Shown here piece by piece: positions 32,491 through 38,723 of a stretch of 38,723 nt of DNA. How positions within the stretch are numbered: the stretch's first letter is position 1; every line of letters begins with the position of its first letter. The DNA comes from Chloroflexota bacterium (GTDB lineage Bacteria; Chloroflexota; UBA11872; UBA12225): NCBI GenBank assembly GCA_016199265.1, contig JACQGX010000129.1, positions 1-38,723 on the forward strand. The letters are read 5' to 3'. The notes under the pieces are model-generated. The model was not told where the DNA came from and ran no database searches. It was given only the letters and a program-made list of their open reading frames with translations. A program made the position numbers and the translations under genes.

Positions 32491-34086
32491 ATGACGCAGC
32501 GCTACTTGGGCGTGATCAGACGCTGGTGGTGGCTGCTCACCATCGGCACGCTCGTGGCCGGCGGTACCAGTTATCTGGTGAGCCGCTCCATTCCCCCCAC
32601 CTACGAATCTACGGTCAAGCTTCTCGTCAGCCGCGAAGAAGCGGCCGAGCGCCTCGCCCGGACGTATGCCGACCTGATCATGACCCGCCCGATCCTCGAG
32701 CAGGCGGTCCAAACGTTGGGACTGCCGGAGGCGATGCAGCCAGGCCTGCTCTCCGGAGTGCGCGTTTGGGCTCCGTCCGATACGCCGTTTGTGCAGATTT
32801 CTGCGGAGTACACCGATCCCCGGGTCGCGCGAGATCTGGCGACCGCGGTCGCCATGACCTTCATCGAGCGTATCGATGCCGACCAGAAGGCGCGCTCCCA
32901 GGCGTTGCGAGAGGGTCTTGAGTCTCAATTGGCTCAGATCGCTCAGGAGCTCGACAGCGGCCAGGCGGCCCTGATTGCCCTTGAGAGTCAACCGGTGCCG
33001 CCTGCAGGGCAGGGCGGCGAAGCCCGGCAGGCCCAATTCGGGGAGACGGCTCGTCTCAGGCGGGAAGTGCTGGAGGCACAACAGAGGTATACCAATCTCC
33101 TGCGGGCCTACGAGGATGTACGTCTCGCGGATGCAAGAGCGCAGCATCTCATTACGATCGTGGAGCCCGCGAATCTGCCGGCTGCGCCGAAGGGACCGAA
33201 GGTGTCGCTCAGCACCGCGCTGGCAACGGCGGTAGGGCTGCTGCTGGGGCTGGGCATCGTGCTCGTCGTCGATTTCTTTGACGACCGAGTCTCCAATCCC
33301 AACCGCCTGAGTGAACTGGCGGCGCTGCCGACTCTCGCGGTTGTTGGCGAGCTGGGGAGCTCCCAGAGGCCGCCGGCCTCAGAGCCGTATCAGCGCTTGC
33401 GGACCAACTTCCAGTTCAGCGTTCACGAGCAGCCGCTGCGGACCGTCCTTGTCACCAGCGCGGAGGCCGGCGAGGGCAAGACGACGACTGCCGCCAACTT
33501 GGCGGTGGCCCTCGCCCAAGCCGGATTCGACACGGTGCTGGTCGATGCCGACCTGCGCCAGCCCGCGCTGCACGAGTTGTTCGGGGTGCGCAACGAGCGC
33601 GGCCTAACCAGCCTCGCGCTCCGAGTGCCCACGGCGCAAGCTCTCGTCGAGTGCCTGCAGGCTAGCGCCGTGCCGAACCTGCGGGTCCTGGCGGCCGGCC
33701 CGCCCACGCCTAATCCGTCGGCGTTGCTCGGCTCGAAGCAGATGGCGGTATGCCTCGAGGAGCTGGCCAAGATGGCAGAGTACGTGGTGATAGACAGTCC
33801 ACCGGTGCTGGCTCTGCCCGACCCATTGGCGCTGGCGCCTCAGGTGGATGGTGTCATACTGGTGATCAACGCTCGGCGGGCGCAGCGCGGCGCGGTGCTC
33901 CGCGTCCAAGAGGCGCTCGAAAGCGTAGGGGCTCGCGTGCTCGGCGCCGTCTTGAACCGCGCTTCTAAAGAGACACCGCGATATGCTCCAAACCACTCGG
34001 GACGCCCGCCGCTCGCACCGGCGGGACACCCGCCGGCGCTGCTGCGGCCCACCGCAGAAGCGACCGGCCCCACCGTCCCAGCCTAA
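32491..34086 (+). CDS. Polysaccharide chain-length regulator / BY-kinase fusion (Wzz-CpsD type)
   Basis: This 531-residue protein combines a Wzz domain and a tyrosine autokinase. The first transmembrane helix is near residues 13-32, followed by a periplasmic or external coiled-coil part. The second is at about 245-262 (ALATAVGLLLGLGIVLVVDF). The kinase has Walker A SAEAGEGKTTTA (K330), Walker A' VLVDADLRQP (D352, D354) and Walker B VVIDSPP (D435). In this family, C-terminal tyrosine clusters are phosphorylated and control export. Here the tail from about 490 has one Tyr (RYAPNHS) and is otherwise Pro/Ala-rich. GGAGG lies 10 bases before the ATG. It follows the NusG-like gene but is not followed by glycosyltransferase or polymerase genes. 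Confidence 0.9.
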   Translation: MTQRYLGVIRRWWWLLTIGTLVAGGTSYLVSRSIPPTYESTVKLLVSREEAAERLARTYADLIMTRPILEQAVQTLGLPEAMQPGLLSGVRVWAPSDTPFVQISAEYTDPRVARDLATAVAMTFIERIDADQKARSQALREGLESQLAQIAQELDSGQAALIALESQPVPPAGQGGEARQAQFGETARLRREVLEAQQRYTNLLRAYEDVRLADARAQHLITIVEPANLPAAPKGPKVSLSTALATAVGLLLGLGIVLVVDFFDDRVSNPNRLSELAALPTLAVVGELGSSQRPPASEPYQRLRTNFQFSVHEQPLRTVLVTSAEAGEGKTTTAANLAVALAQAGFDTVLVDADLRQPALHELFGVRNERGLTSLALRVPTAQALVECLQASAVPNLRVLAAGPPTPNPSALLGSKQMAVCLEELAKMAEYVVIDSPPVLALPDPLALAPQVDGVILVINARRAQRGAVLRVQEALESVGARVLGAVLNRASKETPRYAPNHSGRPPLAPAGHPPALLRPTAEATGPTVPA

Positions 34087-34110
34087 TCCAAGTGCAAAGT
34101 GCAAAGTGCA

Positions 34111-34349
34111 ACTCACGGTTCGCTCAAATCTGGACGAGAATCACAGATTCGACCCGTCGGAGCCACGGTCGTGTCCGTAAGCCGCCCGAATTGGCCCTCA
34201 AGGCGCTTGCCAAGCCGGCCACCGCACGGGCCAGCGGCCCCGTGTGCGCCGAGTCTGGCGCACCTAGAGCCACGCCGAGCCGGCCTAAACACCACCTGTA
34301 GCGTTTCTTGCATTCTCGAAACTGCCCGAAATTTGAGCGAACCGTGAGT
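34111..34349. mobile_element. MITE-like element with 19-base terminal inverted repeats
   Basis: ACTCACGGTTCGCTCAAAT at 34111-34129 is the exact reverse complement of 34331-34349, giving a 239-base element without a coding gene. Both sides are flanked by GTGCAAAGTGCAAAGTG repeats. A 10-base direct repeat GCAAAGTGCA (34101-34110 and 34350-34359) borders the element and could be a target-site duplication, though the period-7 repeats make that ambiguous. Open frames inside the element lack protein-like composition. It would need a transposase in trans. The 469-base gap 34087-34555 otherwise holds the fragment noted next. Confidence 0.75.
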
Positions 34350-34456
34350 GCAAAGTGCAAAGTGAGGGGGACTGCGGGTTCCACCTTGGCTTTCGTTTGG
34401 GCTAGCGGGCAGGCTGAGTTGAGGCCGAATGAAGACTCGACCACTCGTAGGACATC

Positions 34457-34542
34457 ATGGTGATCGCCGGCACGCCGCCCGACGTGATCATGATCGGCGT
34501 CACCCAGAGCGCGAGGTCAATACGCTGCTGGCGCAGGGATAG
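34457..34542 (+). pseudogene. Possible broken fragment of an ABC sugar-binding protein gene
   Basis: Translation of 34457 onwards gives MVIAGTPPDVIMIGVTQSA, and AGTPPDV is a common motif in extracellular solute-binding proteins of sugar ABC transporters. The downstream TLLAQG-stop at 34525-34542 is in another frame, so a frameshift would be needed. There is no start region or full domain. This is a short similarity and may be chance. Confidence 0.22.
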
Positions 34543-34555
34543 ACCGCGCCAGCAG

Positions 34556-35422
34556 TTACGCCGCGTCTAAGACGAAGTCGAAGGAAGCCAGATACTCATC
34601 GCCGGGGCGTTGCATCGCCAGCAGCAGGTCGGGGTGGAAGATCGAGTCGGTACGGTTGCGCGCCTCGTCGGGGAAGTAGAGCTGCGTCGTCAGGACCGGC
34701 CGGTTCGGCGCCTGCACCTTCACGTGGATGTGGCGCGTCCGCCCCGGGTACAGGCCGGGCACGATCGTCTCCAGCCGGTATTGCCCCGTGCTGTCGGCGA
34801 ACTGGTGGCCGCGCAGCCGGTAGCCGGTATTGTCGTAGACGCCCCAGTCGTCGGCCTGCCAGAAGTCCAGCAGCGCGCGCGCGACCGGCCGGCAGTTGGT
34901 CCCGAGCACCCGCCCGGTGACGAGCAGCCGGGTGCCGTTGATGCCCTGCTCGAGTAGGGAGGCGCGCTGCGGCGAGTTGGGCTGGAAGTAGGGCCCTTCG
35001 GTCTGCCGCGGCGTCGCGTCGTCGTCGGCACACGGCGGCGTCGGCTGCAGTTGCTGCGCCGCGCCCGCCTGTTGGTTGGCTGCCTGTCCTGCTGGCTGGC
35101 CCAATCCGGCAGGTTGCGCTGTTGCGGCCGGTGCTCCCGTCTGAGGCGCTGCCTGGCGCGCGGCCACGCCGTTCGATGGTGACCTCGCCCCACGAGCCTC
35201 GCCGCCGGTCGGAGTGCTCGCCGGGGAGCCGCAGGCGGCGAGCAGGAGCGGGGCCGGTAGGGCGAGCCCCAGCCGCAAGAACGTCTTGCGGGACCACGTC
35301 GCCGGGCGTCGTCTGACCGTGCCCGTCGTGCCTATCGTGCCCCTCGTCTCGGCCGTCTCAGCCTCGGTTGTCATTCCCTCCATCCTTGCGATGCTTTCTG
35401 GGGTATGATCCGTCGGCGTCAT
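34556..35422 (-). CDS. Exported lipoprotein intradiol ring-cleavage dioxygenase
   Basis: Intradiol dioxygenases cleave catechol- or protocatechuate-type rings with non-haem Fe(III). From the ATG at 35422 there are 288 residues. A Tat-like region (RRRPATWSRKTFLRL) leads to the lipobox LLLAAC (Cys64), so the enzyme should be anchored outside the membrane. A Gln/Ala/Pro linker follows. The catalytic domain has TEGPYFQPN, DFWQADDWGVYDN and iron ligands Tyr196 and Tyr225 (GLYPGRTRHIH) with His231 and His233. Substrate is unknown. TTAGGGAGAACGAG supplies the Shine-Dalgarno for this start. The upstream TGVPIGT-like stretch TRGTIGTTGTV is encoded by repeat-like DNA. The gene is divergent from the lipase-like gene, 30 bases apart. 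Confidence 0.88.
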   Translation of the reverse strand: MTPTDHTPESIARMEGMTTEAETAETRGTIGTTGTVRRRPATWSRKTFLRLGLALPAPLLLAACGSPASTPTGGEARGARSPSNGVAARQAAPQTGAPAATAQPAGLGQPAGQAANQQAGAAQQLQPTPPCADDDATPRQTEGPYFQPNSPQRASLLEQGINGTRLLVTGRVLGTNCRPVARALLDFWQADDWGVYDNTGYRLRGHQFADSTGQYRLETIVPGLYPGRTRHIHVKVQAPNRPVLTTQLYFPDEARNRTDSIFHPDLLLAMQRPGDEYLASFDFVLDAA

Positions 35423-35452
35423 CTCGTTCTCCCTAATCAAATGTGTCTTGAC

Positions 35453-36907
35453 ATGACCTCGATATTCCCATTCACGCGTCTGGCGGCGATCGGTGCGAGG
35501 CACACGGCGCCGCGTCTGTGGCCGGCCCTGGTCGGCGCGGCGCTCGTCCTGCTCACCGCCTGCGCCCTAGCCCCACTTCACGGGTCAGCTCCCAGTCAAC
35601 CGGCGGCTGAGGGAGCGGTGGCGCTGCGGGGACAAGCGACTGTCGACGCCTCGACGGCAGCCGCCTCCCCGACACCGCTCGTCCGGCCGGCAGCTTCGGT
35701 GAGCCCTACCTCCGTAGCGCCAAGTCCGACGCCGCTGCCCACAGCCACCCCCGACCCGCGCGGCACGCTGCTCGAGCGCCGGCACCTGGCAACGGTCCAG
35801 CGGGACCAGATCAACCAGACGAGCGCCCGGCTCTACCCCTCGGGCACCTCACTCCCTGCGAGATACCCGGTCGATCGGTTCCACATCCGGTTCCTGAGTA
35901 CCGACGCGACCGGTGCGCCGCTCGAGGTCGTGGCCCAATTGTTCGTACCTAGGGTTGAGGCCGCTCTGTCGGCCCCGGTGTTCGTGTACGGCGCGGGGAC
36001 GACGGGCCTGGGCGATCAGTGCGCGCCGTCCCGCGAGCAACCGACGGTCCGGAATTGGGGCGATTACCTCGCGCACATGCAGTCGTACGCCACGCAGGGG
36101 TATGTCGCCATCTTGCCAGACTACGCCGGATTCAACGACGAGAGCCAGTTGCAGCGGTATTTCATTGCGGATCTCGAAGGCCGCGTGCTCCTCGACGCCG
36201 CTCGGGCCGTGTACCGCTTTTTCGAGGACGCCGCGGCCCCTGTGGTACCGGAGCGCGCGGTCTTCTTTGCCGGCTACTCTCAGGGCGGCCATGCCGCCTT
36301 CGCGGCGCGGGATGCCGCGCCGCGCTACGCCCCGGACGTGCCCATCGCCGGGGCCATTGGGCACGGGGCGACGACCGACGTCAAGGCGCTGCTGAGGGAC
36401 AGCCCGTACTTCGCGCCGTACGTCCTGTACGCCTACGCCGACTACTACGGTACAGACGCGGTGGACGTGAGCCGGCTCTTGCTGCCCCGCTGGCTGCCCT
36501 CGCTCGCCGTCGAAATGACGACGAAGTGCATCGACGCGATGCCCGGCTACTACGGGAACGAGCCGCGGCAGCTCTACCAGGCCGGCTTCCTGAACGCGCT
36601 GTTCAGCGACCGCTTGGGCGAGAGCTTCCCCGCGCTCGATGAGGTGCTCGACCGCAACAGCACCGGCCTCGTGCCCAGCAGAGTGCCGGCGCTGCTACTG
36701 CAAGGGACTGCCGATCCAATCGTCCCGCCGCGGACGCAAGAGGCGTTTGTCGCCAAGCTCTGCGCTGCCGGCGGACGCGTCACGTACCTGACCTACCCCA
36801 ACGTTCACCACTTCCAGACCAGACAGGTGAGCTTCAAGGACACGCTGGCTTGGATGGAGACGATCCGGACCGGCGGCACTCCCCGCACGGCCTGCACCGG
36901 TTCGTGA
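35453..36907 (+). CDS. Secreted lipase-like alpha/beta-hydrolase lipoprotein
   Basis: The frame gives 484 residues from the ATG at 35453. A signal sequence (WPALVGAALVLLTAC) with lipobox LTAC at Cys37 suggests lipoprotein anchoring, followed by a Pro/Thr/Ser-rich linker. The hydrolase has nucleophile Ser276 (GYSQGGH), an Asp421 (GTADPIVPP) and a His452/His453 pair (NVHHFQ), resembling secretory LIP-type lipases or related esterases. The substrate is unknown. ATG codons at 35405 and 35441 would lengthen the N-terminus over the dioxygenase start. The overlap with the divergent gene makes a later start more likely, but the ribosome-binding site is weak. Confidence 0.85.
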   Translation: MTSIFPFTRLAAIGARHTAPRLWPALVGAALVLLTACALAPLHGSAPSQPAAEGAVALRGQATVDASTAAASPTPLVRPAASVSPTSVAPSPTPLPTATPDPRGTLLERRHLATVQRDQINQTSARLYPSGTSLPARYPVDRFHIRFLSTDATGAPLEVVAQLFVPRVEAALSAPVFVYGAGTTGLGDQCAPSREQPTVRNWGDYLAHMQSYATQGYVAILPDYAGFNDESQLQRYFIADLEGRVLLDAARAVYRFFEDAAAPVVPERAVFFAGYSQGGHAAFAARDAAPRYAPDVPIAGAIGHGATTDVKALLRDSPYFAPYVLYAYADYYGTDAVDVSRLLLPRWLPSLAVEMTTKCIDAMPGYYGNEPRQLYQAGFLNALFSDRLGESFPALDEVLDRNSTGLVPSRVPALLLQGTADPIVPPRTQEAFVAKLCAAGGRVTYLTYPNVHHFQTRQVSFKDTLAWMETIRTGGTPRTACTGS

Positions 36908-36998
36908 TGGGGAGACACGCTGCGCTATCTGGGCAGAGTTCTAGCGATTGCAGCTCTACCCGGTCCGTCTTGTCGCCCAGGTGCATCGTGTCCGTCAT
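36834..36998 (-). CDS. Possible 54-residue protein coupled to the ThuA-like gene
   Basis: An ATG at 36998 overlaps the stop codon of the ThuA-like gene as ATGA, a typical coupled start. The frame gives 54 residues (MTDTMHLGDKTDRVELQSLE, then a Cys-rich CPDSAACLPITNRCRPCGEC). It overlaps the 3' end of the lipase gene on the other strand by 74 bases. No family is recognised. It may be a chance frame or the start of a gene truncated by rearrangement. Confidence 0.3.
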   Translation of the reverse strand: MTDTMHLGDKTDRVELQSLELCPDSAACLPITNRCRPCGECRRSGSSPSKPACP

Positions 36999-37702
36999 CC
37001 CTCGCTCCTGTTGCCGGCCCCGCCGGTCCTGGCGGCGGCCCAGCGGCAGGCGTTGGCCAGCACCAGCTTGATCTCCCTCTGGAAGTAGACGGGGTACGCC
37101 TCGTGCCCCGGCTGGAAGTAGAAGACGCGGCCATTGCCGGGGTACCAGCAGCAGCCGGAACGGAGCACCTCGCCCTGCCCAAAGGAGGAGATCAATACCA
37201 GCTCGTCCGGCGGCGTAATGCCGAACGGCTCGGCGTACATCTCTTCCTGCGGGATCACGAACGTCCGGTCGAGGCCCTGCGCGATCGGGTGGTCGGGCTG
37301 GCAGACCGAGACGACCGACGGGCAGCCGTCCTCGCGCCAGCCGGAAATGCTGCCGCGATGGTCGAGCACGATGTGGAATGGTTTGGCGCCGATGGACGAG
37401 TGGAGCGCGATGTACCCCATGCCGCACTCCTTGATGTGGTTGACGATGCGCTCGACGTTGGCGTCGGCGACGTCGCGGTGCTTGAGATGGCTAAACCAGA
37501 CCAGCACGTCGGTCGAGCCGAGTGCCTCCTCGCTCAGCCCCTGCTCCGGGTCGTCCAGGCGGGCCACGCGCGTCTCGAAGCCGCCGGCCTCTTGGAGACC
37601 CTGAACGACGGCGCCGTTAATTCCTTGCGGGTAGACGCGTACGGGCTCGGTGCGCTCCGACCAGCAGAGCACGCGGACAGGGCGTTCCGATGGTTCCCTC
37701 AT
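36995..37702 (-). CDS. ThuA-like domain protein
   Basis: This 235-residue protein has the glutamine-amidotransferase-like fold of ThuA, a family linked to trehalose and sugar utilisation but poorly characterised biochemically. Typical features are VRVLCWSERTEPVRVYPQG, DVLVWFSHLKHRDV, GMGYIALHSSIGAKPF, VCQPDHPIAQGL and the C-terminal GNGRVFYFQPGHEAYPVYFQ. The start is ATG 37702. It lies 64 bases downstream of a LacI-family repressor on the same strand, which suggests that they act in a sugar-responsive unit. A possible 54-residue frame overlaps its stop codon. Confidence 0.85.
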   Translation of the reverse strand: MREPSERPVRVLCWSERTEPVRVYPQGINGAVVQGLQEAGGFETRVARLDDPEQGLSEEALGSTDVLVWFSHLKHRDVADANVERIVNHIKECGMGYIALHSSIGAKPFHIVLDHRGSISGWREDGCPSVVSVCQPDHPIAQGLDRTFVIPQEEMYAEPFGITPPDELVLISSFGQGEVLRSGCCWYPGNGRVFYFQPGHEAYPVYFQREIKLVLANACRWAAARTGGAGNRSEG

Positions 37703-37766
37703 GCCGAGGACTCTATCACTCTTTCTCCATCAGTGCCGGGTGTCCTGTCTTCTGGTTTACTGGGCT

Positions 37767-38723
37767 TTACCCGCCCGCGGCAGCGTCGACGAACGCCGCG
37801 GATGCCGGCCCGCACGTGCCGCGACAGACGAAATCCGGCACGAAGGTAACATGACGGGGGGCGCCAAGCTCGCCGCGCAGGGCAGAGCCGAGCAGCCCGG
37901 CGGCCGCGGCACCGACCTCGTGGACGTGGCACTCGTAGCTGCACAGCGGCGGTGTGGTGAGGGGCGCCACGAGGTTATCGAAGCCGATCACCGAAAGCTC
38001 GTCCGGCACGCGAAGCCCCAGCTCGGCAGCGGCCGCCAACACGCCGCTGGCGCTGATGTCGTTGAAACACGCGATCGCCGTCGGCCGGTCGCCGTCCCGT
38101 GCCAGCAGGTCGACGGCCGCACGGCGGGCCGCCGGCGCGTACGCTCCGTTCACGTCGAGATGGCGCACCACCGGCGCGCACGAATCGTCGATGCCCGCGC
38201 GCGCCAGACCGGCCCGCCAGCCGCGCTCGTGGTCGCGAATCGTCGACGAGCTACCTTCAGGCAGCAGCAGCGCCATCCGCCGGTGCCCCAGCCGCCCGAG
38301 GCGTTCGGCGGTCGACTGCGTTGCGCGGGCGTGGTCGATGGTCGCGCAGCTTACGGGCCGGTCGTCGAAGTGACGGCTGGCCAGCACGTACGGCAAGCCC
38401 GCCTTTTCCAGTGGCAGCGCATCCTCCAGCCCCAGTTCGCCCTGGCTCAACAGAATATAGCCATCGGCCCGGTCTTCGGCCACGAGCCGCGCCAGCGTCT
38501 CCCCCCGACCGACCGGCCCCGCCGGAACGGTGAGCACGTGGAGGTCCATGCGCTCAGTCTCGGCTTGGGCGACGATGCCGAAGAAGAGCTTGCCGAAGAA
38601 GAGCGACCGGCCAAACTCTTCGACCGATCGTCCCAGGATCACGACGCCGCACCGCGCGGTGGCGCTCTCGCCGGCGGCGAGCCACCGCGCGCGGGCGCTG
38701 GCGCGGTAGCCGAGCTCCCGGGC
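37767..38723 (-). CDS. LacI-family transcriptional regulator (5' end outside the window)
   Basis: The 318 visible codons run to the window edge and lack the first 40 or so residues with the DNA-binding helix-turn-helix. The visible start ARELGYRASARARWLAAGES is the hinge-helix region of LacI proteins. It is followed by a periplasmic-binding-like effector domain (GVVILGRSVEEFG, ADGYILLSQGELG, CATIDHARATQSTAERLGRL, DRPTAIACFNDISASGVLAA, ELSVIGFDNLVAPLTTPPL). The binding sugar cannot be told. A GTG at 38642 is inside the protein and should not be taken as the start. It probably controls the ThuA-like gene. Confidence 0.92.
   Translation of the reverse strand, partial: ARELGYRASARARWLAAGESATARCGVVILGRSVEEFGRSLFFGKLFFGIVAQAETERMDLHVLTVPAGPVGRGETLARLVAEDRADGYILLSQGELGLEDALPLEKAGLPYVLASRHFDDRPVSCATIDHARATQSTAERLGRLGHRRMALLLPEGSSSTIRDHERGWRAGLARAGIDDSCAPVVRHLDVNGAYAPAARRAAVDLLARDGDRPTAIACFNDISASGVLAAAAELGLRVPDELSVIGFDNLVAPLTTPPLCSYECHVHEVGAAAAGLLGSALRGELGAPRHVTFVPDFVCRGTCGPASAAFVDAAAGG

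Noticed and set aside
34092-34347. Short frames inside the MITE-like element
   Set aside because: They span the inverted repeats and tandem repeats, lack ribosome-binding sites and have no protein-like composition.
34092-34365. GTGCAAAGTGCAAAGTG repeats considered as a CRISPR array
   Set aside because: The units are 7 bases long without spacers and flank a terminal-inverted-repeat element. No cas gene is present.

Overview
The window looks like chromosomal DNA of a GC-rich bacterium, most plausibly a member of the Chloroflexota (Thermomicrobia- or Roseiflexus-like). The evidence is the very high GC content, a complete 14-subunit nuoA-N operon with separate nuoC and nuoD, VanW, YbbR and YfhO-type surface proteins, and many short palindromic 'text-like' repeats that I associate from general knowledge with this phylum. 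The phylum call is an inference. No rRNA, CRISPR array, complete IS element or prophage is visible. One tRNA gene (tRNA-Pro, CGG) is present.

Layout. (1) 1-2137: a VanW/peptidoglycan-binding membrane-anchored protein on the + strand, converging on (2) a six-gene minus-strand cluster (5461 back to 2229): cysteine desulfurase, a zinc-binding membrane protein, three small membrane proteins and a YtxH-like protein. (3) 5544-21733: a promoter and the complete respiratory complex I operon nuoABCDEFGHIJKLMN. (4) 22030-25325: argF (ornithine carbamoyltransferase), cdaA (diadenylate cyclase) and cdaR (YbbR-domain regulator), the c-di-AMP synthesis module, tightly linked behind argF. (5) 25291-30516, minus strand: a GT4 glycosyltransferase, a 1067-residue YfhO-type membrane protein and an ANTAR response regulator. 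(6) 30549-31675: two small unknown proteins and tRNA-Pro with its own promoter and terminator. (7) 31971-34086: a NusG/RfaH-like antiterminator and a Wzz/BY-kinase, the head of an exopolysaccharide operon that stops abruptly at a 239-base MITE-like element. (8) 34556-38723: an exported lipoprotein intradiol dioxygenase, a divergent secreted lipase-like hydrolase, a ThuA-like protein and a LacI-family regulator cut by the window end.

How it works together. Complex I oxidises NADH (NuoEFG), passes electrons through the FeS chain (NuoG, NuoI, NuoB) to quinone at NuoB/NuoD/NuoH, and pumps protons through NuoLMN and NuoAJK. The neighbouring cysteine desulfurase may supply sulfur for FeS clusters, which is an inference from proximity. 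CdaA and CdaR control c-di-AMP, which in other bacteria governs potassium and envelope homeostasis. Several other genes (VanW, YfhO, GT4, BY-kinase) concern the cell envelope.

The most unusual feature is the density of short palindromic or low-complexity repeats. At least ten sequence-distinct types occupy the spacers of the nuo operon and neighbouring genes. Two lie inside coding sequence (nuoG and the GT4 gene) without breaking the frame, adding about 50 and 27 residues. Other points of note are a probable ATT start codon for nuoL, a MITE-like element with 19-base perfect terminal inverted repeats, and a BY-kinase without a tyrosine-rich tail.
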